Shown in pieces: positions 1 to 5,687 of a stretch of DNA of 5,687 bases (positions are counted from its first letter, which is position 1; each line of letters begins with the position of its first letter). This DNA is from Pseudomonas sp. Lineage in GTDB: Bacteria; Pseudomonadota; Gammaproteobacteria; Pseudomonadales; Pseudomonadaceae. Below the pieces are notes generated by a model that saw only the letters and a list, made by a program, of their open reading frames with translations, had not been told where the DNA came from and ran no database searches. Position numbers and translations under genes: made by a program. Where the stretch lies: assembly GCA_029240955.1 (NCBI GenBank), contig JARDZH010000171.1, positions 1-5,687 on the forward strand, written 5' to 3'.

Positions 1-100
1 CGGTTCGTCCATCGACTTTCACCCGCCCGCTCGCAAGCGCAAGCCGCACTTGCTGGCGATTGAAACGCGGCAGGTTGCTGAGAAAACGATCAAGGCGCAT
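1..100 (-). CDS. RsuA-family rRNA pseudouridine synthase, N-terminal fragment (runs off left edge)
   Basis: Enzymes of this family isomerise a specific uridine in ribosomal RNA to pseudouridine. Only the first 33 codons are visible, beginning MRLDRFLSNLPRFNRQQ and continuing VRLALASGRVKVDGRT, and the frame stays open to the edge. This is the start of an S4-type RNA-binding domain, with MRLD(K/R)F at the N terminus and a basic helix followed by GRV.VDG. That arrangement is typical of RsuA/RluB/RluE proteins. The catalytic domain with its Asp lies outside the window, so the target base cannot be assigned. The ATG is 35 bases downstream of the CWC gene's stop codon, which suggests co-transcription. 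I see no strong Shine-Dalgarno sequence before it. The family call is firm; the exact member is not. Confidence 0.85.
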   Translation of the reverse strand, partial: MRLDRFLSNLPRFNRQQVRLALASGRVKVDGRT

Positions 101-135
101 GGCGGACAAAGCGTGGCAGAGGAGAGGCGGGCATC

Positions 136-378
136 TTACTTGATCTGGTCTGCCGGTTCTGTTGCGCTCGACGCGGTGATACCTGCGCAGCGGGGGCACA
201 GGCAGGCGCGATTGCGCAGGTTGGCGGGAAGCGCTTCCAGTCGAGCCGGGTCGATAGTCACGGAAAAACACCAGCAAGGCTGGGTCGCCGTACGCGGGTC
301 AGACAGGCTGCAGGTGTTGTTGAAGCCGCATAGCGGACATTTGTCGGCTGAGGCGTCAGGAACGGTGGGTGAAGTCAT
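136..378 (-). CDS. Cysteine-rich CWC family protein (80 aa)
   Basis: This small cytoplasmic protein of unknown role has no signal peptide or membrane segment. It has eight cysteines in a characteristic order: CPLC at residues 14-17, Cys23, the CWC triplet at 35-37, and CLCPRC at 59-64. This matches the Cys_rich_CWC family, where the cysteines probably bind zinc (inference from spacing). A reading frame also opens from a TTG at 406-408, adding ten residues, but I prefer the ATG at 376-378. It is preceded by a weak GGTGGA ribosome site 11 bases upstream, and the protein then starts MTSPTVPDASADKCPLCG. The ATG lies 20 bases inside the toxin gene, whose TGA is at 356-358, so translational coupling is plausible. 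The pseudouridine synthase follows 35 bases later. A role with RNA or the neighbouring synthase is only a guess. Confidence 0.85.
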   Translation of the reverse strand: MTSPTVPDASADKCPLCGFNNTCSLSDPRTATQPCWCFSVTIDPARLEALPANLRNRACLCPRCAGITASSATEPADQIK

Positions 379-3300
379 TGGATGTTGTATCCACCAACTG
401 ACCGGCAAGGTCGGTCATTTTGGCAATCGAGGGTTTCAGGGTCGGTGCATGATACGCCGGCGCACGACGAAACAGAGCGGCGAGGGCTGCGCAGCGGCAG
501 TGCACCAGCAGAATCCGATCGTAATGGATGCCGTGAGCATAAAGGGTGTCGAACAGGTCTGCCAGCATGGGCGACGGCATGCCGAACCGGTTGCGAACCG
601 TCAGTACATCCATGGGGATGGCCGGAAGCTGGCCGTGCAACGGCGACACATTGGAGTTGCGCACGATGTGCCCAATGTCCTCATAGGTTTCGCCTCTTGG
701 ACTCTGAAATTTGGACAGGGTGTAATTCTTCAATCTGCCAGGGAGCGACGTACCTGCCATGAGGCGATCAGTGCTTACGAGCGGCGCCAACGTAGCCGGC
801 CGTTGCACCAGCATGTTTCCTGCGGCGTTCGAGATCGCGAAAGGTTGTGCGGTTCGGTTGACGATACGATGCAGCAGCGGGTCGACCAATGCATAGCCGT
901 GAGGTGCGTAGGTCCGTATTTCCGTGCCATGAGGTATTTTCACGGTGGAAGACCACGGCAGGTAACCCCCATGCGTGGTGACGACCAGCGTGCGAGCCTG
1001 ACCTCTCTCCGAGGTCCAGAGCAGGAATCGACGACCTAGCTTCCAGGCGTGCACGGACAGGGTGCCGAAGCGAGGGTGACTGGGGATGGTCCAGCGCTTG
1101 AGCATCGCATCTGTGTGGAAGAATTTCGCCAGTCGGGTCTGTCGTGCACTCATCGAGCGGTGAAACAGCGAGCTCAAAACCCGGACTTCAAGCGCGGCAA
1201 CCGAACCTGCCCGGGTCGCTTCGCCACCCGATTTCAGGATCCTGCCCAGGGAGCGCGCCAGCCGCGGCGTCTGTGGCCCGAGACGCAGCAGGCCCAGAGA
1301 AAGCGCGCTCAACAACGCTTGCTTCTGTTCATCATGACGGCTGCCTGGCAACCGGGCGGAGGCGATGTTCAGCGATGTGATACCAATTTCCGTCGCCAGC
1401 GACGCGAGAAACGCAGGCGTCAGGAGCACCGACATCGGGACCAGCAGCAACTGCAGCTGGTGAAGTCGTGAGGTCCAGTAACGCAACGACACCTCGGCTG
1501 CAGTGACAATCATGTCCTGAGCGTCTTCGAGCGCATTCTGTCTGAGCGTCTGGCGCAGGAAACCGAATGGAGAACTGTCGAGGCTGCGTTTGATCAGGGT
1601 GTGCTGTAGCGCTTTACGCGTGTCATGGTTATACAGCACGTCAGTCCAGGGCCGAAGCAGAGAGGCAGGCGCATGCGGGGGCAGGATTCCGCCCCAGAGC
1701 CTGAGCAAGTATTCCAGTCTTTCATGATGCGAGCGTGCAACGTAGTGCGCGACGGACTCGCGCCATCCCTGATCCGCAGCAGAACGCCGCAGGTAATGGT
1801 GCAGCCCGTCCGCATCATGAAACTCCCGGAACGCCTGCGCGTGACCGGCCTGATAAAGCACATCGGGTCCGCCCGGCTGCTCCAGTATCAGCAGCCCGGG
1901 GTAGACCGGCGTCAGTGAGCTGATGGCCGAACTCTGGACATGAAAACCCAAGGCACTCCACCTGACCGTTTCAGGCCCGTCCAGCGCACGGATCACCAGG
2001 TCGAAACCGCCACGGGTCAGGCGGCCCTGCTTGAGGCTGACAAGCGCCTGGCTGATGAAGATGGCGGTAAAGCTTCGTTCGATGGCATCCCGCTGCAGAT
2101 CCCAGAACTCCGTAATGCGGGCTGACATGGTGCTCAGAAAATCGACCTGACGAATATGTTGTTCAATGACGTGCGGATCGATCGGCAGGGCCTGACTCTC
2201 CGACCATGTGCCTATGCGGGATCTGTCCAGATACACCACGGTGCGACCGCCATGATCGACATAGCCTGAGGGTCGTTGGACCCGGTAATGGATCATCAGC
2301 GCCTGACTCAGGCTGATTGGCGTTTCATCCGGAACGTGCACGTCAGTGGCCGGAAAGCGTGGATTGCCCAGCGGAGTGGCCGTTTCACCGCGGCGGTACG
2401 CAATGAACACCTGATCCGGGTCCAGCGAGAGCCCGCAACGCGTGTGGAGAAAGTCCTTCATCAGCTGTGCGGCGGTGCCGGAGGGCGTGGGCAGCCGATC
2501 CAGTACCGGGAAACGGGACGGCCACCACTCGACGGCGCTGGCCAGCGCAAGCGCGCGGGCCAGGGGCTTGAGCAGATCAAGCCGATCAAACTGCTCGTCA
2601 GGCAGCAGCTTGCGCGTGACGCTTTCCTGCGCCCGGGTCAGAGCGGTGAACACGTCTCCTTCGATAAGCGATGCCCGGACGACGAGCCCTGAACCGTGCG
2701 CGAACTCCAGCATGTTCAGCATTTGCCGGTGCCAGCCGGAATTGTTCATGGCCTGGAGCAGCCTGCGGGTCATTTCGGCCGGATCATCGCTGATGTACTC
2801 GGTCGACCTGCGCTCGGCACCTACAACATGAATGAAACAATGGGACGTGTTGCGCGACCGGACCTGAAAGATCCCCGGCACGCATTCATCACCGAGCAAC
2901 AGGCCCCAGACTTCCGTCTTGTCGCCCCGGCCGCTCTGCTCCAGTGCCGCAACGGCTCCGGGAAACTCACGTAGCCCCAACGCATTGAGGCTCAACAGAT
3001 AGCCCTCATGGCTGATGCGCTTGCGAGTCAGTTGGCGCGATAGACCATCGAGAAAGCTGAGTTTGCACAGGGCCCGATAGGTCTTGCGTTGTCTTTTCCA
3101 GAAGGCATCGAGGGCTGTTTCGTAGTCGTCGGTCCAGCTTGCCTGCGCGATGAGCCGCAAAACAGCGTGTGCCTGAAGTGACGGGTGATCTACCGACAGC
3201 GGAGCTTCCGTAATGACAGACTCCGAAAAGCCTTTGAAGTGTGCGGGATTGCATCGCGCCAAAGCGAGATCGGTCAAGGACAACCTTCGGGTATGGTGCT

Positions 3301-3763
3301 CTGCTTCCTCGTCGTTCACCTCAGGGCCGGTCTCGGTTGTGAAGGTGATGTGAAGCTCATCAGGATCCAGCGAAGCGCCGAACTGTTGCTTGAGTCCATC
3401 AGCAAGTCTTTCACGCACGTAGTGCCGCCTGCGGGGAGGCAGATCCATGTCCAGCTGGCAGGCCTTGAGCAGCAGCACTGATCCGGCGAGCAGCCCGAAA
3501 CCAGGGCTCTTGCGCAGCGACCTCAGCCTGCGTTCGACATCCGGATCCGGTTCGACGCGCTGCAGGGGATCGTCTGCCACCAACGGCAGCCGTTCCTCGC
3601 CGATCGTGTTCTGGAAGGGCGACAGCGCAAAACGCACCGATGGATGCAACGCGTCTGCCCGTTCACCGTGGGCGGGCAACTGCAGAACGGCGGGCATCTC
3701 CAGGGTGGCAGAAGAGGGCGTAAAGAGGGTGTCCGGGTCGAACGGGCTCCAGATCTGGTTCAT
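356..3763 (-). CDS. Dermonecrotic-toxin-domain (DUF6543-like) large protein, 1135 aa
   Basis: Putative polymorphic toxin or effector; its activity is unknown. Seen: no signal peptide. Two diverged module copies lie at about residues 80-350 and 400-675, each with an SLDPD motif (131-135, 446-450) and an FW.xQR...G(Y/F) block (221-263, 553-596). A long helical region follows, with a hydrophobic stretch at about 771-795. The C-terminal domain (about 921-1100) has HGGY at 931, PHGYALVDP at 954, NYTLSKFQ at 1013, MDVLTVRNR at 1051 and HCRC at 1088. From memory, this layout recurs in Pseudomonas proteins named 'dermonecrotic toxin domain-containing', some with the end labelled 'putative adhesin'. 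I chose the ATG at 3761-3763 because GAAAGA lies just upstream. An in-frame ATG at 3821-3823 would add 20 residues but has no visible ribosome site. The gene is intact, with no frameshift. Neither a secretion tag (PAAR, VgrG, RHS) nor an adjacent immunity gene is recognisable. Family confidence is good; function is unproven. Confidence 0.8.
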   Translation of the reverse strand: MNQIWSPFDPDTLFTPSSATLEMPAVLQLPAHGERADALHPSVRFALSPFQNTIGEERLPLVADDPLQRVEPDPDVERRLRSLRKSPGFGLLAGSVLLLKACQLDMDLPPRRRHYVRERLADGLKQQFGASLDPDELHITFTTETGPEVNDEEAEHHTRRLSLTDLALARCNPAHFKGFSESVITEAPLSVDHPSLQAHAVLRLIAQASWTDDYETALDAFWKRQRKTYRALCKLSFLDGLSRQLTRKRISHEGYLLSLNALGLREFPGAVAALEQSGRGDKTEVWGLLLGDECVPGIFQVRSRNTSHCFIHVVGAERRSTEYISDDPAEMTRRLLQAMNNSGWHRQMLNMLEFAHGSGLVVRASLIEGDVFTALTRAQESVTRKLLPDEQFDRLDLLKPLARALALASAVEWWPSRFPVLDRLPTPSGTAAQLMKDFLHTRCGLSLDPDQVFIAYRRGETATPLGNPRFPATDVHVPDETPISLSQALMIHYRVQRPSGYVDHGGRTVVYLDRSRIGTWSESQALPIDPHVIEQHIRQVDFLSTMSARITEFWDLQRDAIERSFTAIFISQALVSLKQGRLTRGGFDLVIRALDGPETVRWSALGFHVQSSAISSLTPVYPGLLILEQPGGPDVLYQAGHAQAFREFHDADGLHHYLRRSAADQGWRESVAHYVARSHHERLEYLLRLWGGILPPHAPASLLRPWTDVLYNHDTRKALQHTLIKRSLDSSPFGFLRQTLRQNALEDAQDMIVTAAEVSLRYWTSRLHQLQLLLVPMSVLLTPAFLASLATEIGITSLNIASARLPGSRHDEQKQALLSALSLGLLRLGPQTPRLARSLGRILKSGGEATRAGSVAALEVRVLSSLFHRSMSARQTRLAKFFHTDAMLKRWTIPSHPRFGTLSVHAWKLGRRFLLWTSERGQARTLVVTTHGGYLPWSSTVKIPHGTEIRTYAPHGYALVDPLLHRIVNRTAQPFAISNAAGNMLVQRPATLAPLVSTDRLMAGTSLPGRLKNYTLSKFQSPRGETYEDIGHIVRNSNVSPLHGQLPAIPMDVLTVRNRFGMPSPMLADLFDTLYAHGIHYDRILLVHCRCAALAALFRRAPAYHAPTLKPSIAKMTDLAGQLVDTTSNDFTHRS
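379..393 (-). promoter_or_regulatory. Small hairpin covering the CWC gene ribosome site
   Basis: Read on the minus strand, TGGAT-ACAAC-ATCCA forms a 5-bp stem with a 5-base loop ending directly at the ATG (378). Its first arm includes most of the weak GGTGGA ribosome site. Ribosomes finishing the toxin gene would run through it and open it, which fits translational coupling. The stem is short, so this is tentative. Confidence 0.35.
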
Positions 3764-3767
3764 GGCG

Positions 3768-3821
3768 GTCTTTCGGCGTGATGGGTGGCGCACTATCGCG
3801 CAACACACTTCGCCGAAAGAC
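3768..3821 (-). promoter_or_regulatory. 11-bp inverted repeat spanning the toxin leader and ribosome-binding region
   Basis: GTCTTTCGGCG at 3768-3778 is repeated exactly, inverted, as CGCCGAAAGAC at 3811-3821, with 32 bases between. Inside lies a smaller pair, GCGC at 3788-3791 and 3798-3801, around a six-base loop. In the toxin mRNA the arm next to the start contains the GAAAGA ribosome-site candidate and ends four bases before the ATG. A folded transcript would therefore hide the initiation region. It could instead be a DNA operator with two half sites. The longer alternative start at 3821-3823 overlaps the outer arm, in which case the repeat would be partly coding. Confidence 0.6.
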
Positions 3822-4051
3822 ATAACTATGTATGACCATTTCGTCCGGGGCGCCGAGTAGATTGATACCCGCTCAAGCCGAAACGTTTTGTAGCATGTTC
3901 ACGGGCTGCCCTGAACGCCTTGAAACTGCTGGTCCAGACGCTCGCAGCGCCCTGGAACGGTTGCCGCAACTGAGGCTTTGCGACGGGCAGCAGGCACCGA
4001 AAAGTCTTTTTCCTGTCTTATTCATCGTCCGTTGAGCCTTTCGACGGACGC

Positions 4052-4070
4052 CGATCAGCGCCGCTGATCG
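4052..4070 (+). promoter_or_regulatory. Perfect 19-bp palindrome upstream of the lipoprotein gene
   Basis: CGATCAGCG-C-CGCTGATCG is a perfect palindrome with 9-bp arms around one central base. It ends 27 bases before the lipoprotein ATG and 16 bases before its ribosome site. No T-tract follows, so it is not a standard intrinsic terminator. It could be a repressor or activator site, or a leader hairpin in the mRNA. I do not recognise the regulator. Confidence 0.55.
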
Positions 4071-4097
4071 AGCCAGACCGCGGTCCGGGAGGCCGCC

Positions 4098-4586
4098 ATG
4101 TATAGAAAATTCTCGTTTGTCGCCCTGCTGACCCTGATCCTTTCGGGCTGCTACGCCGGCCCTGGATACTACGAATCCGAAGTGTATACGCAGCCGGCGA
4201 CAGTGGTCGGAGGCGCATATGCCTATGACAACGGTTACCGCTCTTCCTACTATCAGGAGCGACGCGTTTACGTGGCTCCTCAACCGCGGTATTACAGCCA
4301 GCCACGCTACTATAATCAGCCTCGTTACTACGCACCGCCACCTCGCTATTACTCGCCGCCACCACTGCCGCGGCACTATCAGCCAGGACGGCCACCCGGG
4401 CACGCCTGGAGTTCACCCGGGCCGCGCGGCCCTGACGGCTATCGGCCACGTCCCGGTTTCCGGGGCGAGTATCGAGGCGGATCGTCATGGCGGGATCACG
4501 GACACGACCGCGGCGGGAGGGATCGTGGTGGCTGGCATCGCAGTGGCGATCATCGTCGAGGCGACGGCCGGGGCGGGCACCGATAG
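4098..4586 (+). CDS. Small Tyr/Pro-rich, Arg/Gly-rich lipoprotein (162 aa)
   Basis: I do not recognise a named family. The N terminus is a lipoprotein signal peptide: basic MYRKF, a hydrophobic stretch, then lipobox L15-S16-G17-C18. Cys18 would be lipidated. Residue +2 is Tyr rather than Asp, which predicts delivery to the outer membrane. The mature protein is low complexity. It has a Tyr-rich part (about 24-60), then PRYY units at 63-66, 69-72, 75-78 and 82-85 with PRHY at 91-94. A Gly/Arg/His/Asp-rich tail with four RGG triplets (from 126, 138, 143 and 158) completes it. It should be strongly basic and largely unfolded. The start is well supported by GGGAGG at 4087-4092, five bases before the ATG. 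The stop is 18 bases from the stop of the convergent hydrolase gene. A structural role at the envelope, or binding to polyanions or metal, is inference only. Confidence 0.85.
   Translation: MYRKFSFVALLTLILSGCYAGPGYYESEVYTQPATVVGGAYAYDNGYRSSYYQERRVYVAPQPRYYSQPRYYNQPRYYAPPPRYYSPPPLPRHYQPGRPPGHAWSSPGPRGPDGYRPRPGFRGEYRGGSSWRDHGHDRGGRDRGGWHRSGDHRRGDGRGGHR
4278..4379 (+). repeat. Degenerate tandem coding repeat, PRYY units in the lipoprotein
   Basis: Five Pro-Arg-(Tyr/His)-Tyr units lie at codons 61-94, the first three at an exact six-codon (18-base) period and the later ones spaced 7 and 9 codons apart. The codons vary freely: Pro is CCG, CCA, CCT, CCT, CCG and Arg is CGG, CGC, CGT, CGC, CGG. The repeat is therefore old and kept at the protein level, not a fresh DNA slippage product. 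Confidence 0.75.
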
Positions 4587-4604
4587 CGCGTCGCCCCACA
4601 GAGC

Positions 4605-5687
4605 CTATACCTCGGAAAGATCCGCCAGCGGATGACGGCCCTCCCAGACCTTGCTGAAGTGGGCCTCGACGACCGCAGGCGGCACCGTGGCGACGTCAGG
4701 CCAATGCCAGCGAGGCGTTTGATCCTTGTCGATCAGGCGCGCGCGGACGCCTTCGCTGAACTCCGGATGCCGGCAGCAATTGAGGCTCATGGCGTATTCC
4801 ATCTGAAAGACGCCGGCAAGCGACAAGTGCCGGGCGCGTTCTGTTTGCTCCCACACCAGATGCGCGGTGAGCGGGCAGCCATTCGCCAGATTTTTTGCAG
4901 CCTTGCTCATCAGCGGATCGTTCTGGTGCTGCAAGTGGGCAATGGCGTTCCAGGCGCAAGCGAGATCGCCTACGTCGAGCAGTTCGTCAATCTGCGTGCG
5001 TCGTGGCAGCCATTGCGCCTCCGGCAGGTGACCTGCGGCTTCATGCTGCAGGGCTTTCATCAAGCTGTTGAGCTGCACGCTCGTGCGCTCCTGCCAGTTG
5101 AGCTGCAACAGGCCTTCGATCAGATCGTCCTGCTGTTCGTCGAGCAGAAAGCGGTCTGCAAGATTAAGATCCAGCGCATCGCGGCCATTGATCGGCGCGC
5201 CGGTGAGGCCGAGAAACAGGCCCAGTTTCCCCGGCAGTCGAGACAGAAACCAGCTGGCGCCGACGTCCGGATACAGCCCAATGCTGATCTCCGGCATTGC
5301 CAGCCTGCTGCTTGGCGTGACGATGCGGATGCTGGCGGCCTGCAGCAGGCCCATCCCCCCGCCGAGCACATGCCCGTGTCCCCAGCAGATCACGGGTTTG
5401 GGGTAAGTGTGCAGGGTGTAATCCAACCGGTATTCCGCTTCGAAAAAATGCGCAGCCAACGGCGGTATGACGCCCGGCTCGGCGCGGCAGGCTTCGACCA
5501 GTGCGCGTACGTCGCCACCTGCGCAAAACGCTTTCGCACCTTTGCCGCGCAGCAGGACGCAGACGATACGCGGGTTATCCGCCCAGGCGTCGAGCTGATG
5601 CTGGAGCGCCAGGATCATCGGCAGTGACAGCGCATTGAGTGATTGTTCGGCATCAAGGGTGGCGATTGCGATGCGGTCGCCTCCCGA
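4605..5687 (-). CDS. Enoyl-CoA hydratase/isomerase family, 3-hydroxyisobutyryl-CoA hydrolase-like (5' end beyond right edge)
   Basis: The likely reaction is 3-hydroxyisobutyryl-CoA + water to 3-hydroxyisobutyrate + CoA, in cytoplasmic valine breakdown. The frame is open to the edge: 23 codons (SGGDRIAIATLDAEQSLNAL...) precede the first visible ATG at 5616-5618, so the true start is outside and that Met is internal. About 360 residues are visible. Numbered from that Met, the crotonase-fold motifs are FCAGGD at 31-36, an oxyanion-hole glycine run HVLGGGMGL at 83-91, and MPEISIGLYPDVG at 108-120. Glu110 and Asp118 match the catalytic Glu and Asp of the HIBCH family. The C-terminal extension typical of HIBCH is present, with EYAMSLNCC near 274 and EGVRARLIDKDQTPRW near 289-304. 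A general enoyl-CoA hydratase is less likely because of this extension. No partner pathway gene is in view. Confidence 0.88.
   Translation of the reverse strand, partial: SGGDRIAIATLDAEQSLNALSLPMILALQHQLDAWADNPRIVCVLLRGKGAKAFCAGGDVRALVEACRAEPGVIPPLAAHFFEAEYRLDYTLHTYPKPVICWGHGHVLGGGMGLLQAASIRIVTPSSRLAMPEISIGLYPDVGASWFLSRLPGKLGLFLGLTGAPINGRDALDLNLADRFLLDEQQDDLIEGLLQLNWQERTSVQLNSLMKALQHEAAGHLPEAQWLPRRTQIDELLDVGDLACAWNAIAHLQHQNDPLMSKAAKNLANGCPLTAHLVWEQTERARHLSLAGVFQMEYAMSLNCCRHPEFSEGVRARLIDKDQTPRWHWPDVATVPPAVVEAHFSKVWEGRHPLADLSEV

Larger units (their letters stand above)
3764..4097. other. Divergent intergenic region between toxin and lipoprotein genes
   Basis: These 334 bases must hold the promoters of both divergent genes. 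I see no convincing gene: a 67-codon plus-strand frame at 3832-4035 has no ribosome site and no recognisable product. I could not find a -35/-10 pair close to consensus on either strand. TTGATA at 3862-3867 and TATTCA at 4019-4024 are isolated hexamers without a good partner. The clear signals are two inverted repeats, annotated separately: one beside the toxin start and one in the lipoprotein leader. The stretch 3824-4050 shows nothing else that I can support. Confidence 0.6.

Noticed and set aside
399..417. TGACCG / CGGTCA 6-bp inverted repeat within the toxin 3' end
   Set aside because: Short arms inside coding sequence with no T-tract; possibly part of local mRNA structure near the CWC start but too weak to annotate alone.
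50..1039. 329-codon plus-strand open frame antisense to the toxin 3' end
   Set aside because: It lies opposite a well-supported gene. Its translation is Arg/Gln/His/Gly-rich with no recognisable motif, as expected from the antisense strand of GC-rich coding DNA.
3901..3991. GCTGCCC (3905-3911) and GGGCAGC (3985-3991) as a paired element
   Set aside because: Only 7-bp arms with a 73-base spacer in GC-rich DNA; expected by chance.
4000..4013. GAAAAGTCTTTTTC as a possible terminator
   Set aside because: It is a short A/T stem with a one-base loop and no GC-rich stem, so it does not meet intrinsic terminator form.
3832..4035. 67-codon plus-strand frame in the intergenic region
   Set aside because: No Shine-Dalgarno sequence and no recognisable composition or family; it lies where promoters of both divergent genes are expected.
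3873..4403. 176-codon minus-strand open frame across the intergenic region and lipoprotein
   Set aside because: No ribosome site or recognised domain, and it overlaps the supported lipoprotein gene in antisense.
4018..4599. 193-codon minus-strand open frame opposite the lipoprotein gene
   Set aside because: The plus-strand frame has a strong ribosome site, signal peptide and lipobox. The antisense product is a low-complexity by-product of the repeats.
4632..5627. 331-codon plus-strand open frame antisense to the hydrolase gene
   Set aside because: It mirrors a clear HIBCH-like gene. The product shows no family motif and there is no ribosome site; it is a codon-bias shadow.

Overview
The window looks like a stretch of a Pseudomonas chromosome. 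The reasons are the GC-rich coding sequence and a large DUF6543/'dermonecrotic toxin domain' protein of a type I know mainly from Pseudomonas. It also carries the start of an RsuA-like pseudouridine synthase, a CWC zinc-ribbon-like protein and a crotonase-fold acyl-CoA hydrolase. The genus assignment is inference from gene content; no rRNA or other marker is present.

Layout, left to right. The left edge holds the first 33 codons of an RsuA-family rRNA pseudouridine synthase (minus strand, cut by the edge). Behind it, also on the minus strand, is an 80-residue protein with eight cysteines (Cys_rich_CWC type). Its start lies inside the 3' end of the dominant gene, a toxin-like protein of about 1135 residues that fills positions 356-3763. 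These three genes read in the same direction with a 23-base overlap and a 35-base gap, so they could form one transcript. A 334-base divergent intergenic region (3764-4097) separates the toxin from a plus-strand gene for a small Tyr/Pro/Arg/Gly-rich lipoprotein. That gene converges, with only 18 bases between, on a minus-strand gene for a 3-hydroxyisobutyryl-CoA hydrolase-like enzyme, which runs off the right edge.

The main point of interest is the toxin-like gene. Its N-terminal two thirds contain two diverged copies of one module. A hydrophobic stretch follows, and the C-terminal domain has a conserved-looking His-Gly-Gly / Cys-Arg pair. Its translation start is flanked by an 11-bp perfect inverted repeat that would fold the ribosome-binding region into a hairpin in the mRNA. 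No secretion, chaperone or recognisable immunity gene is in view. The toxin appears to sit directly upstream of a housekeeping-like CWC/pseudouridine-synthase pair rather than in an obvious toxin cluster. The lipoprotein leader carries a perfect 19-bp palindrome 27 bases before its start codon.
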